DNA from: Labyrinthula sp. Ha
Lineage: Eukaryota; Sar; Bigyra; Labyrinthulida; Labyrinthulaceae
Length of the DNA: 64,000 nt
Direction of reading: 5' to 3'
Assembly (NCBI GenBank): GCA_015227615.1
Contig: JAALGZ010000023.1
Coordinates: 248,001-312,000 of the forward strand
Numbering within the stretch: the stretch's first letter is position 1; each line of letters starts with the position of its first letter. The notes beneath the pieces were generated by a model. That model did not search any database, was not told the DNA's origin, and saw nothing but the letters and a program-made list of their open reading frames with translations. Positions 44,901 through 56,207 of this stretch are shown here, in pieces. Both the position numbers and the translations under genes were made by a program.

Positions 44901-47100
44901 AAACTGGTAAGAAAATACAGTACCAGATTGATGCTAATAATGATCTTGTATTCTTGACTTCGGGAACACTTAGGGGCAGTTTGTTATACTGGTATATATC
45001 CTTAATAAGATCACCCCATGTAGTTATTATTGCAGAAAAGTATTCATATTTTTTTTGAATCGAAAGAAAAAAAGATTCTTTTTAAATGTTTCAAGGATAT
45101 ATATATTTATTTTAAGCGATGTTAAGGTATCTAGAAATTACGTTCGGAGCCAATAACATGTCTGAGCTTAATTTTCCTGTATTTATATTTGTAGATACAC
45201 TATAATCCAGGGAATAAAATATATAGAAGCAGATATTCTATATCTTTGATTAAGCTTCGGGTTAAAAAGAGTCTGAAAAGGTATGGTTATGCTGGCAGCT
45301 GTCAAACATTTTAGTATACAACATTAATGGGACAAACTAGATGAACTACATCTTGGTTGAAGAAATTTTGTCGGACATGAAATATGGAGGGGGGATTGCC
45401 AGAAATTATTTTTTTATTTTTTTAAGTTAAAAAACAAAACGCAAAAACTCATAGAAAATAATTTAATGTAGCATATTGGCAATTTATTTACTAGAAGGTT
45501 GATTTTGTCAATTATTATTTATTCACATTTGCGCTCCGGTCACGGGGAACTAGATCTAGAGCTTAAACTGTTTTCAGTTGATTATGTTATAAAAAAGGAG
45601 GAAAAGTAATTATCTAAGTAAGCTACAGACAAGTTAAGAATCCGAGTTGACATTATCAGCGTTCATTAAGAATTGTTAGACGAGCTTTGGCAAATGATTT
45701 ATCACAAGATGAATGCAGAGCAGTCTTAATGATTAATTATTTATATATTTCACCAGAAAATGGTTATTTAATGATAATTATAGATGTCTTGTCAAGAGTT
45801 TCTATTTTGAAAAATTATAAGAATGTTAATGAAGGAAATAGCATAAATATTTTACTAGCTTAGAATACGAGACATAATTTGACATATGATTTTATTTCAT
45901 TATCTGATAAAGGGGCACATTATACGAAGGTATTTGTCAATACATTTGCTAGACAATATGGAAAAATAGAAGTTTACAGTTGCTTATGCTGTTCACACAA
46001 ATGTAGCTGTTGGGATACAGAGAAAACAGATCTTATAACACCTTCGAGCACTAATCCTGAAATAAAAGTTAAAAGCTGAAGATTTGCCAGATTTATTAGC
46101 ATAAGTTCAATACTCTCTTAAATAAAAGTTTTTAAGAAATTGAAATTGTTTTACATATCTTTAAATTATATTATATAAAAACTGAAAATAGATCCAGTAT
46201 GGAGGAAAAGGAACTTAAAGCTAGTTTATATGCAGATGAATAAGCTTACTGAATTGCCAATCAAATTGGGACAAAGAATAAGAGAACATATAGATGACTT
46301 TTTATTTCCAGGAATGTTACCCCAATATTCCAACCTTGTTTATAATAAAAATATAACCTAACTTCAATATGTTTTAAATTTGAGGAATTTACATTGATGA
46401 GAGGGACAACACATCGTTCCAAAGTCAAACCTCAATGGACAAGTTTACTCCAAGCTATACAGCAATTAGAATTACACCTATATCTATTAAAGAGTTTATT
46501 CAAGAAAGAGGAGGAGGTAGATTTTTTCTAAAATTTTTGTTGCTTCATCATATTTTTTAGCTTCATCAAATACGAAGATTTGATATTATAATTATACAGA
46601 AAACTTGAGATGAAAAAATTATGTAAGATCAAGAAAAAGACCAATGGTTATTATTCCCTGGTTCAATGAATAAGTTTCTTATAGATAATTTAACATGAGT
46701 ACCGTTTCAAATCATTTTATAAATTTTACCGCAGCTATTAATTAGATATTTACTGAAGAAGAAACTGCAAGGAACTAAAATGGATTTAACTCGATTGTGT
46801 TTTGCAGACCCAAATTCCAAGGTGCGGGTAACTAGAATACATACAGTAGACCTTCGTGGTGTATATATTATAGATAAAAAATTGGATGATCTGATGAGTT
46901 TAAGTCATTTATTTATTTGTGATATCTATTTTCAATCCTATTTTGAGAAGAGATGAGGTAGAGATGTATATTCTGAAGTAATATAATCTTAATTTTGATC
47001 TTAACAGGTACATAGAATATATTAAAATTCTTAATAACAAACAAAGAGGTAGATTTGTGATAAACTGTGATGCTTGGTATCTAGAAAAAAGATTTCTAGT
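41900..47100 (+). mobile_element. Strongly decayed Ty3/gypsy LTR retrotransposon
   Basis: Plus-strand remains of a Ty3/gypsy element. Gag-like coding debris lies at about 42.0-42.7 kb. Reverse transcriptase is recognisable at about 44.08-44.7 kb (VVDFISVNAVTKKV, then the IDDTVLLA catalytic box near 44.4 kb). Integrase lies at about 45.68-46.06 kb (YLMIIIDVLSRVSI and LSDKGAHYTKVFVN). It is broken in very many places (dozens), with no LTR pair that I could find, so it is old. Both limits are approximate; further coding-like fragments of unclear origin continue to about 48.25 kb. Confidence 0.75.
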
Positions 47101-50100
47101 TATAATAATGTGTTATATATTTTGAACAAGGAGAAAAAGACAGCGTTAAATTGCACGGGTTCAAATATGTTATAGAAAAATAGACTTCAATTAAGAATCT
47201 CATCTGTTTAAATTGGGAGTTTTAGCCACATTTTACTAGACAAAACTCCATAGATTTACTACAGAAACAGCTAATGATGTCAAGATAAGAGACCATTTCA
47301 ATTGTAGCTAAACTAAAGAAAACACGCTGCTTATTGGGTTTATAAAAGCGAGAAGCAGATCAGCATCATTTCCTTAAACAGATTCAAATAACGTTCAAAA
47401 CGAAGTTCAGGGTTGGAACACAAGGTTGAGATAAGTCATAAGATTTGAGAATGGAACGATATCAAGAAAAAAATAAGTAGCTAATATTATTAACGAAATA
47501 AGATGTTTTTTAAGATGTGTAAGAATAGTGCCAAAATGTAAACATATATTTGATGAAGAGAGAAAAAATGTTAAAAAATCATACGAGTTTAGAAAAGAAA
47601 ATTCTATAAAGCAGCGGTGAATTGTACATATAAGTTTGGAAGTTATAACTTTGATGGGAAGTGCTTTATCAGGAGAAACAAAGGGAATATCTTCGATGTT
47701 TTTCATCTGAATTTGCCGTGTAAGTTCCTTGCAAAGAACCCTGTGCAAGGAGTGGCCAATCATTATGATGCCATGTCTGACTAGAATTTGAAGAATCCGG
47801 TTTACACTAATTTAATGAATAATATAGCGGTATTCACTTATACCTTTCCTAGTAAAATGTCTTTAGCAATGGATACTTACGATAACGAAAATATGAGATA
47901 TATGGATCGTCTACTATGGACTAAGTTAGCGGTTAAATGGAAGATGAACTCTGATTTAGGAAAGCTAACCCAAAACTACAGTGAAGATTTTTAATTGACG
48001 TCTATGGAATTTTTACCGATTATTTAAATAGTAGAGATTTTGTAAAACAAAAAATATTTGCAGGAGTTGTAGGAAATGGTTTCAAGCCAGAATATTCTTT
48101 TAAATAATTGAAGCTAACTTTGAAGTGAATAACAAAAAATGAACTTGATTGGCAGAAACGGACCTTCGTTTAGAATGGTTAAGTATGTGAAGTGAACCCT
48201 AGTAATAATAATGGGGAAGTTTTATTCTGAGGTAAAATAAAGGTGGCGCAAATCTATAATTTGCTTTCGCGATCTTTGATATATAGCTTAAATTAGATAT
48301 ATAAGAACTCTTTCTAGTTTCGATCCAAACTCGATATTACAGGTCAGGAGCCCAGCTGTGTTATCTATTTAAGTTCAACTCCACGACCTTCTTTAGTTTT
48401 TGTGTCAAAAAATAAATAGAGATTTTGTGTTCTTTTAGGATTTAGTAGTAATATTCTTATTCATACGAGAGAAGTCATATGAATTACTACAAAACATTAT
48501 TCTTGATATATTGGGTTTGATGGAATATTATCACCTCATAGTTGAAAAACTGTCCCAATGGTGTATTGAGATATTAATGTCAAAAGAGTTTTATCAGAGT
48601 CTTGTGCATATACTGGAGAACTTTCCTAAGTGGAAATATACATATGAATAGCAAAGAGTTTCGGCTTTATATACTTAGAATAATATGTAAAAACAGAAAA
48701 ATTCTGGTACCAAGACGTTTTTTTGACCGTTTTGATTTACAATTTCAAATTGGTTTATTAAACATGAACAAGTTTCCCTGTGATTCAGCTTTACTTATTA
48801 TAACCTTAACATTAGAATATGGAGCAGAAAACTTACTGTGTATTTTATTTATCCATTGAGAGATGGAATTATTATATGGGCCCTGAGACGAGAACATATC
48901 ATATACGTGACTATATTAACTTAATCATGAAACAGGGCTAGTCCGATAAATTAAATCTTAATGTCTTCAGCTTAGATTTATTTATGAGAGAAAATCGCAT
49001 ATATTTGTTACAAATATTCGAGTATCTTACATATTTTTTTCTATCAGTTCTAGAAGCTTAAGTGAGCCCTCTGCACAGCTGAAATTAACCATTATCGGAT
49101 TCTGATCTTGAATTTATTCATCCACGTTAATCCCTTCTACGGATCTAAATCTTATAAGAATCCATTAGGATTTGATTGATACTAAGATAAAATTTCGGGA
49201 AACTATAAATCTAAGTTTTCAATAATTGGATTAAATATACGTAACAAATAGGTACTGTTTTGATTTCAATATATGCTCTTACATCTAACGAAAGACGTTG
49301 ATATGTTATTCAAAGGGGCTTAGAAATAATATTTACCTTCTTGCGCGAAGGATATATAGTTCTTAAAACTACTTAGATAACCCACTCTGAAGTTTTTTGA
49401 AAATAACTTCCAAAAAATTTTAGTCTTTGGAATTGTGTAGTATAGTTTGAGAACTCAATGAGTTCAATTGTTATTTTGGACATGTAAGTCACATATGGAA
49501 AAAGAATTTATACTTTGTTCCCGTCTTCATTAATTAATGTTACCATATTTTGCAACGGGATTACCCAGTAACCTGTTTCTGCCATTGGAATTCATATCTT
49601 ATTCTCATCATGCCATGCAACTGAATATGATAATATTGGATGAAATTATCTTGAATTAAAGTAATTTTGATAAGGCATACTTATTGTATTTAATTCTTCT
49701 CATTATAATAATATACTGATCGACCATATCTTTTAGAATGGCAAAACCAGTAATTACAAAAACACAAGCCTTGGAAAATATACCAAGTAACTGTTCAATG
49801 CCTCAAGCTTAACGTACACATTCATGTAATGTTGTTTTATCTTGCATTGACTTTTTTCTTTTACAATATGAATGCTATTATTTTATTTCGATTCTTCACG
49901 TGGACACACCGAGTACCTTATGAGATGTTTTGACTATGGGGTGGGGTCCTTCTTCAGATAAATCTCTAGGATAAGTACATACTTTCTCTAATGTCATTGA
50001 TTCATGATGCCACCATAATCACAACAAGAGGTATATTAATATCAAGGAATAGTTTTCCTATAAAGAGCTCTAGAGAATAGCACAGCACGTCTATTATTAT

Positions 50101-51228
50101 ACTAATTCACGATATAGTTTGTTCTTATGGTAAGTTATTCAATTGAAAAAGCAAACTACCACCCTAAATTAAAAATGAATATCCCTTCATATTCTTGTTA
50201 AACTTAACTTACAAATTTTAAATTTAAATTTGCAAATAACAAGATATTAAACTAAGGAGAAAATTAAGGAAATTTGTTTCCATGTATTAATCTTGTGTTC
50301 CAGATATTAAAACAAAATTTTATGCTACTTCCTATACAAATTAACTTAATAACATGACTGAATTTATTTAGATCTTGTTTTTAGTACAGAAATGATAGTA
50401 TATAAATCAAAATAAAAAAATTATGCTTCTTTTGTTTTTGAATTTTCAGTCCTAACAACATTATATTTTCTGTTCTTGAATAAAAATAAACCAAGGAACA
50501 CAACATTGTATATAGAAAACCTGGCATAGAGATGAAAATAAGCAAATTAAGTTTTTTTCTCTAGTTTATTGTTGTACTCTAAATGACTTTTAAGAACTTT
50601 GAAAGGGATTTAGTACTGATTTATTGATATGTATATATATTCTAGGCTATTTTAAACCATTGAGAGTTTGTACAGAGATTCCGTATTTTGAGAAAAATTA
50701 AGAATTTAATCTGAGTGACTTCTAAGTCAATAATTTATTAAGTTCAGAATTATCAATGTCTTAAAATCCATACTTTTTTATTATAAACAACAGCTTGCTT
50801 ATTCTAAGGCCCCGCTTATTCCATGCTAAGTTTTTCCTTACATGAAATTAGTACAGAGTAACAAATGTGAATTGATAAAACAAAAAATTAGAAATATATA
50901 TCTAACTATATATTATATTTTACATTATATTTTTCTCATGGCAGGCTTCAAACCCTACAATCATTTGTATTTCAGGATAATTTGAACATAATACTGTTCT
51001 ATATAAGAACCTACACATACTATTGTTTTATTTATTTAAACTTAGTTAATCTAGTTTAATTAAACAATAATATATAATATATCTGATATTTCAATTAACT
51101 CAAACTCTTTTCTATAAGTATGTTTTCTCACAAGTTTCTTCTTTTAAACAAATTCCTTTAAAAAATATCTAAAAATAACATTTCGGGAATTTCCCAAAAT
51201 CTGTATCTTCTCTAAAAAGAAAAATCAC
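47100..51228. other. Decayed and unassigned intergenic sequence
   Basis: 47.1-48.25 kb continues the repeat debris. A coding-like plus-strand stretch at about 48450-48660 and an open frame of 85 codons at 48602-48859 match no family I know. From 48.9 to 51.2 kb there is only AT-rich sequence with no gene, RNA gene or repeat that I can support. Confidence 0.5.
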
Positions 51229-54200
51229 ATGACATCAGTCCAACAAGACTTGAACAATCTTGACCTATCGCAACTCGAAGCAAAGCTTCAAGCCCTTTCT
51301 AATCCAAGTACTCCTGCTCATCAACGAGCACAAGTTGATAAAGATCTTACAGAGTTACGCAATAATCCAGCATCTTACAAATATATCCCTTCACTACTCC
51401 AAAACCAGAATTCTTCACTCAATGTTAAGTTCTTCGCTTTATCTGTGCTCCAAGAGACAGTCAAGTTCCGTTGGAATGCTTTACCAAGAGAAGAAAAAGA
51501 TGGTTTGAAAAATTTTATTGTTCAACAAGTTCTCCAGCTGGCAAGCAACTCGAATGCATCCAACTTTAACACCTCACAACAAAAGATATTCTTAAATAAA
51601 TTCAACGTGGTTCTTGTTGACGTTCTAAAGCAAGATTGGCCTGATAATTGGCCAGATTTTCTTCCTGATATTATTAACTCTTCTACAACTTCTGAATCTC
51701 TTTGCTTAAATAATCTTTCTATTCTGAAACTTTTAACGGAAGAAATCTTCAGTTTCTCGAAAGATAGTCTAACTCAGCAACGGACAAAATTTCTTAAACA
51801 GGAGTTGATTAGTCAATTTCAACGGATAGTCGAGCTGATTGCAATGATACTGTCTCAATCTGGCAACCAAGAACTTTTGTCCGTTGCTTTACAAACGTTA
51901 ACAAATTTTGTTGAATGGATTCCGATTGATTTTATATTTACTTCAAAGTTACATGAGAGCGTTGTTAGCTATTTAAATTCTCCTTCACAAATTTATGCAA
52001 TTTCTTGTTTACGGGAAATTTGTTCTTTGAACTTGAATAACGTTCAGCAGGAGAGTAATAAGTTGAACTATTTGCGAATTGTGATGAATCTTTTTCAAGC
52101 AGTAGTACAAAATATAAGTCAGACGAAGCATGCTTCACAAAAATTTAAACAAGAATGTGCAATGTTCATCTCAGCGGTTTTGAACTTGTACTTTAACGAG
52201 CTGGAATCGAATAATGTACAAGAACTTTTCGTTTCATTGGATATCTTACTTGAGATTACTGCCTGTGATCAGAAAGAAGAAAAAGAGTTGTTCATTATCT
52301 GCGTTGAGTTTTTCAACACGTTTTCTAATCAGCTATATAAGAGAACTAAAAGTGCTTTGTTTAATAATTCGCAACCAAATCCTGCTGTCTACAAAGCACA
52401 TTTATCTAAATTAAGGCAGATATTAATCCCGAGGATGAGCAAGCCCTCCGAAGTGCTGATTGTGGAAGATGAAGATGGAAGTATTATAAGAGAAACAAAC
52501 TCAAACACTGAAGATCTGACTACTTACAAACTACTCAGGGAAACCCTTGTCTATTTAACACATCTTGATCCTCTTGATACCGAGCAAATAATGCTTCGGA
52601 TTTTAACAGGACAATTTGCGGAAGGTGGATTTAGTTGGAATGGATTGAATACACTCTGTTGGGCAGTTGGAAGTATCAGTGGAAGTATGACAGAAGACAG
52701 TGAGAAAAGCTTCTTGGTTACTGTAATTAAAGATCTGCTGAGTCTTGTAGAAGTTAAGAAGGGAAAAGATAACAAAGCTGTTGTTGCTTCTAATATTATG
52801 TATGTTGTTGGACAATATCCCAGATTTCTGAAACAGCATTGGAAGTTTTTGAAGACTGTCGTGAACAAATTATTTGAGTTTATGCATGAACTTCATCCAG
52901 GAGTTCAAGACATGGCGTGCGACACATTTCTGACTATAGCAAAATCCTGTAGAACTCAATTTGTTACAATGCAGGTTGGTGAGTCGGATCCTTTTATCTC
53001 CACTCTGATAAACAAGCTTGCTGAAATCACTTCACAGCTTCAACCCCACCAGACTGTCACCTTTTTTCAATCTTGTGCCTCTATTTTATGTGCTCCTGAA
53101 CTCGGAAATCAAGTAGAGCAATATCTGGCTCGCTTGATGCAAACTCCAAATACTGAATTTGAGAAGCTATTATCTGAAGCAACGCAGCTAACAAGTATTG
53201 ACGTGGTGAAAGCAATCGTGTTCATTTTGCAGGTGAACGTGAGAGTCTGTGAAACGCTCAAAGCCAATTACAGTGCTCAATTTTGTAAAATATTCTTGTC
53301 CTTGACAAATCTGTACACGAGCTACACGCACTTTCAAAATTCAACACAACACAATCCCCATGATTTTCTGTTTAAATCTATACGCTCTCTAAAATCAAAG
53401 ATCATCACACTCTGTTCTCTATTTGTACAGTATGGGAACCCTCAAAAGTTTGTCGTTGAAGCAATTAATGTATTTTCAACCCCATTAATGGAAGACTATG
53501 CAAAATCAAAGCCAGAAGAAAAACTCTCATCGACGCTAGGTTTTTTTTCTACTGTCTTGGACTCAAGTAATGGACAGATCGATGGTATAATTCCAGCTTT
53601 GTTTAATTCAGTTGTTCAAGAATGTTTGAAATTAATTACAAATAATTTTACTGACTTTCCAGAACATAGAATAAATTACTATAGTCTAATTCGATCGCTT
53701 ATTTTTAATGGAAACAACTTTCAAAAGTTATTTCAAGATGTTAAACAAGTTGATCTGACTGTGAATAGCATATTGTGGGCAATTAAGCATACAGATCGAC
53801 GAATAAGTGAAAAAGGGTTGGAAATACTGGAGAAACTTTTATTTAATGTGCAATCCATTCCCTCAAATGACATCAGAGGTTCTTTTTGGGGAAAATTCTA
53901 TTTACCAATTTTGAAGGATCTTCTCGAAGTGTTGACTGATCGGTTGCATAAGAGTAGTTTCAAGATGCACTGTGTTATCTTAAAGCATTTAATCTTAGGA
54001 GTTCAAACTGGGCAAATTCAAGCAATAAGTAAACCAGAGTTAGAAAATAATATATGTGGGTTGATGGCTTCTGAGTTTCCAGATGTAGGGAAAGGAGTGA
54101 TACAGACATTTGTCTCCCAGATGTTTGATCTGAGTCAAGCAGGACAAGAAGAATTTAAAGAACACATGAGAGACTTTCTGATCAAGCTAAAGGAATTTAG

Positions 54201-54333
54201 TAAAGATGGAGATGATAACCAAAAGTTGTTTTTAGATGAAGAGGAACAAAGAAAGAAGCAAGAAATGATGGAAAAAGCAAAAGTTCCAGGTTTATTGTCC
54301 CAGAAAGATCAAGATGATTTAGCTGATCTCTAG
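51229..54333 (+). CDS. XPO1: Exportin-1 (CRM1), nuclear export receptor
   Basis: 1034 residues, close to the family's usual 1070-1080. Exportin-1 binds leucine-rich nuclear export signals together with RanGTP and carries cargo through the nuclear pore. The N-terminal Ran-binding region shows SYKYIPSLLQNQNSSLNVKF and FRWNALPREEKDGLKNFIV. HEAT repeats fill the rest. The export-signal groove (HEAT 11-12) is strongly conserved: NTLCWAVGSISGSM, SFLVTVIKDLL, KGKDNKAVVASNIMYVVGQYP, WKFLKTVVNKLFEFMHELH and VQDMACDTFLTIAKSC. The cysteine of that last motif, Cys564, aligns with human Cys528, the leptomycin B target. The C-terminus is acidic and ends in a short KVPGLLSQKDQDDL tail typical of the family. 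No intron interrupts the 3.1-kb frame. Its TAG stop is 2 bp from the stop of the convergent scramblase gene. Confidence 0.98.
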   Translation: MTSVQQDLNNLDLSQLEAKLQALSNPSTPAHQRAQVDKDLTELRNNPASYKYIPSLLQNQNSSLNVKFFALSVLQETVKFRWNALPREEKDGLKNFIVQQVLQLASNSNASNFNTSQQKIFLNKFNVVLVDVLKQDWPDNWPDFLPDIINSSTTSESLCLNNLSILKLLTEEIFSFSKDSLTQQRTKFLKQELISQFQRIVELIAMILSQSGNQELLSVALQTLTNFVEWIPIDFIFTSKLHESVVSYLNSPSQIYAISCLREICSLNLNNVQQESNKLNYLRIVMNLFQAVVQNISQTKHASQKFKQECAMFISAVLNLYFNELESNNVQELFVSLDILLEITACDQKEEKELFIICVEFFNTFSNQLYKRTKSALFNNSQPNPAVYKAHLSKLRQILIPRMSKPSEVLIVEDEDGSIIRETNSNTEDLTTYKLLRETLVYLTHLDPLDTEQIMLRILTGQFAEGGFSWNGLNTLCWAVGSISGSMTEDSEKSFLVTVIKDLLSLVEVKKGKDNKAVVASNIMYVVGQYPRFLKQHWKFLKTVVNKLFEFMHELHPGVQDMACDTFLTIAKSCRTQFVTMQVGESDPFISTLINKLAEITSQLQPHQTVTFFQSCASILCAPELGNQVEQYLARLMQTPNTEFEKLLSEATQLTSIDVVKAIVFILQVNVRVCETLKANYSAQFCKIFLSLTNLYTSYTHFQNSTQHNPHDFLFKSIRSLKSKIITLCSLFVQYGNPQKFVVEAINVFSTPLMEDYAKSKPEEKLSSTLGFFSTVLDSSNGQIDGIIPALFNSVVQECLKLITNNFTDFPEHRINYYSLIRSLIFNGNNFQKLFQDVKQVDLTVNSILWAIKHTDRRISEKGLEILEKLLFNVQSIPSNDIRGSFWGKFYLPILKDLLEVLTDRLHKSSFKMHCVILKHLILGVQTGQIQAISKPELENNICGLMASEFPDVGKGVIQTFVSQMFDLSQAGQEEFKEHMRDFLIKLKEFSKDGDDNQKLFLDEEEQRKKQEMMEKAKVPGLLSQKDQDDLADL

Positions 54334-54335
54334 CG

Positions 54336-55184
54336 TTATCCATCTATACTAGTATCAAAATATATCATCTCCAGATGGAGAATCGTCAGTAAAATTAATA
54401 TCCTTTCCTCTGGGTCAAAGGCATCTGGAAAATCAAAAACGTAATTTGACGTATTGGAAAACCAAGTACCTGTGGAACTATAAACTCTCTTTATCAAGAC
54501 ATCCTCATCAAGCTTACCTACTGGATTCATTCGATATCTGGCTACTTTTTTACATGGAGATGGAGAACAGCAATTATTGAATTCACCAAAACATCCTCGA
54601 TTTACTTGTAGATTGAACACTTTTCTTCTGAAGGAAGACTCATCAATTGAGTAAATGCTATAAAACGATGTACACATGCAACAATGCTGCAACCATCTCT
54701 GGCAACCTAATTTAGGTTCTTGTTTCAACAAATCACAAGATAGTTCTTCAATTATTTCTCCCTTTGGAAAGTTTTTAACAACAGCTTCTGATGAATGTGG
54801 CATGAAGCAACAACAGCATCCACCCAGAGAGAAAGGTCTATTAAACTTGAATAATTCTGTGTCATCAGAATATGCTGTGAATGATCTTGGAGATAAGTTA
54901 TCACATCCAATGCAGAATAGAAAAGCTTTCAAGAATTTAGGGGAATATGTTTCATAAAGTTCTATTGAATCTTTTGAGTCATCCAGATGAAGGTTGTATC
55001 GACTTTCATAGGCATACGGAACAGCTAGAAGATGATACAACAACTTACCTGTTGAGTAATTCTGAGATAGAATAGCTGATTTGACTTCTTTTAAGTAAGA
55101 GATACTTTCTACATCTTCTATAACACGTTGCTCTTCAAAACTTGGAGCTTGGGGTGAATTTGGACTCTTTTCTTTCTCTAGCAT
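54336..55184 (-). CDS. Phospholipid scramblase family protein
   Basis: 282 residues. Scramblases of the PLSCR family move phospholipids between membrane leaflets or act as membrane-bound signalling proteins. The family pattern is visible: FKFNRPFSLGG followed by four cysteines (C123-C126), then FPKGEIIEELSCDLL, QRWLQHCCMC, the FSIY-type strand (SFYSIYSIDESSF), further paired cysteines, VGKLDEDVLIKRVYS, and a C-terminal hydrophobic helix at about 261-276 (RILILLTILHLEMIYFD) matching the usual inner-helix end. The Cys cluster at 123-126 is a likely palmitoylation site, as in PLSCR1. The N-terminal 30 residues are Pro/Ser/Glu-rich. The gene converges on exportin-1 with 2 bp between stops, and its ATG is 39 bp from the ATG of the divergent aldo/keto reductase. 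Confidence 0.8.
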   Translation of the reverse strand: MLEKEKSPNSPQAPSFEEQRVIEDVESISYLKEVKSAILSQNYSTGKLLYHLLAVPYAYESRYNLHLDDSKDSIELYETYSPKFLKAFLFCIGCDNLSPRSFTAYSDDTELFKFNRPFSLGGCCCCFMPHSSEAVVKNFPKGEIIEELSCDLLKQEPKLGCQRWLQHCCMCTSFYSIYSIDESSFRRKVFNLQVNRGCFGEFNNCCSPSPCKKVARYRMNPVGKLDEDVLIKRVYSSTGTWFSNTSNYVFDFPDAFDPEERILILLTILHLEMIYFDTSIDG

Positions 55185-55223
55185 TTTGGCTTTGAAAACA
55201 CTGAGTCATGGTTCAACAATAGA
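55185..55223. promoter_or_regulatory. 39-bp divergent intergenic region
   Basis: Only 39 bp separate the scramblase and aldo/keto reductase start codons, so the two 5' leaders and promoters must be extremely short or lie within the opposite gene. No defined promoter box is recognised. Confidence 0.5.
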
Positions 55224-56207
55224 ATGAGTCATGATTCGATTATGCTTCAAATGAAAAGAAGAGATCAAAAGATAGAAGAGTCAATGAAGAATCAAGGACT
55301 AAGTAAACTTCCACGATTCTACAAGCTTAGCAATGGGATTAATATTCCTAGTATTGGAATAGGAACTTTTCAAATAAAATCATATGAAGAAATATCACAT
55401 TGTCTCCAAACCTCTCTTGAAAACAACATTTCTTTGGTTGACACAGCTTCAGGGTATAAAAACGAGCACCTTATTGGAAAATTCTTTTCTTGGAACTCAA
55501 ATTATCCAAAAATTTCCAGAAAAAATATTTTTTTAACTACTAAAGTTGGTCCTGAACATCACGGTTATGAAAAAACTTTACATTGCGTAACGAACTCTTT
55601 GAAGAATCTCTACAATAAAGAAAAACTTTCTGAAGAGGAATATTTAGATCTTGTTTTAATTCATTGGCCAGGTAGAACAGGAAAAAAAATTATTGATAAA
55701 GAAAACCCAACATTTAGAAAGCAAACTTATCAAGCACTTGAAGACTTAGTTGTTCAAGGAAAGATAAAATCAATTGGTGTGAGTAATTATTCAAAAAAGC
55801 ACTTGGGTGAACTTTTGTGCTATTGCAGAATATTTCCAGTTATTAATCAAGTAGAAATTCATCCACATTTTCCTCAAATAGAACTTATGGAGTATTGTAA
55901 AGCGAAACATATCTTAATCCAAGCGTATTCTAGTTTAGGTACTACTGTAAGAAATGGAGAAAATCCTCTTCTAGGAGATAATATTGTTCGAAAAATAGCA
56001 GAAAAAAGAAGTTTAAGTTCTGCAGAGGTTTTATTAAAATGGGCTCTGCATAAAGGTTTTGCAATTATTCCCAAGAGTACAAATAGCAAACACATTGCAG
56101 TTAATGCAAAAGTTATGGAAACTTATTTGGAAGAGGAAGATATGATATTACTTGATTCTATTCAAGTTCAAAAAAAGTATTGTTGGAATCCAGAAGTTAT
56201 TTTATAA
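55224..56207 (+). CDS. Aldo/keto reductase
   Basis: 327 residues, the usual length for the family. These NAD(P)H enzymes reduce aldehydes and ketones in the cytosol. The catalytic tetrad is complete: D73 and Y78 (VDTASGYKNE), K107 (TTKVGPEH) and H147 (LVLIHWPG). Cofactor and barrel motifs follow: GKIKSIGVSNYS, INQVEIHPHFPQ, IQAYSSLGT, LLKWALHKGFAIIPKSTN. The N-terminal ~30 residues are an extension before the first barrel strand (LSNGINIPSIGIGTFQI). The start is the first ATG; Met7 and Met10 are alternatives. Substrate cannot be predicted. The gene is divergent from the scramblase. Confidence 0.95.
   Translation: MSHDSIMLQMKRRDQKIEESMKNQGLSKLPRFYKLSNGINIPSIGIGTFQIKSYEEISHCLQTSLENNISLVDTASGYKNEHLIGKFFSWNSNYPKISRKNIFLTTKVGPEHHGYEKTLHCVTNSLKNLYNKEKLSEEEYLDLVLIHWPGRTGKKIIDKENPTFRKQTYQALEDLVVQGKIKSIGVSNYSKKHLGELLCYCRIFPVINQVEIHPHFPQIELMEYCKAKHILIQAYSSLGTTVRNGENPLLGDNIVRKIAEKRSLSSAEVLLKWALHKGFAIIPKSTNSKHIAVNAKVMETYLEEEDMILLDSIQVQKKYCWNPEVIL

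Noticed and set aside
41900-48250. Possible Polinton or other large DNA virus-like element
   Set aside because: The readable parts are Ty3/gypsy reverse transcriptase and integrase; no DNA polymerase, ATPase or capsid-type gene is visible.
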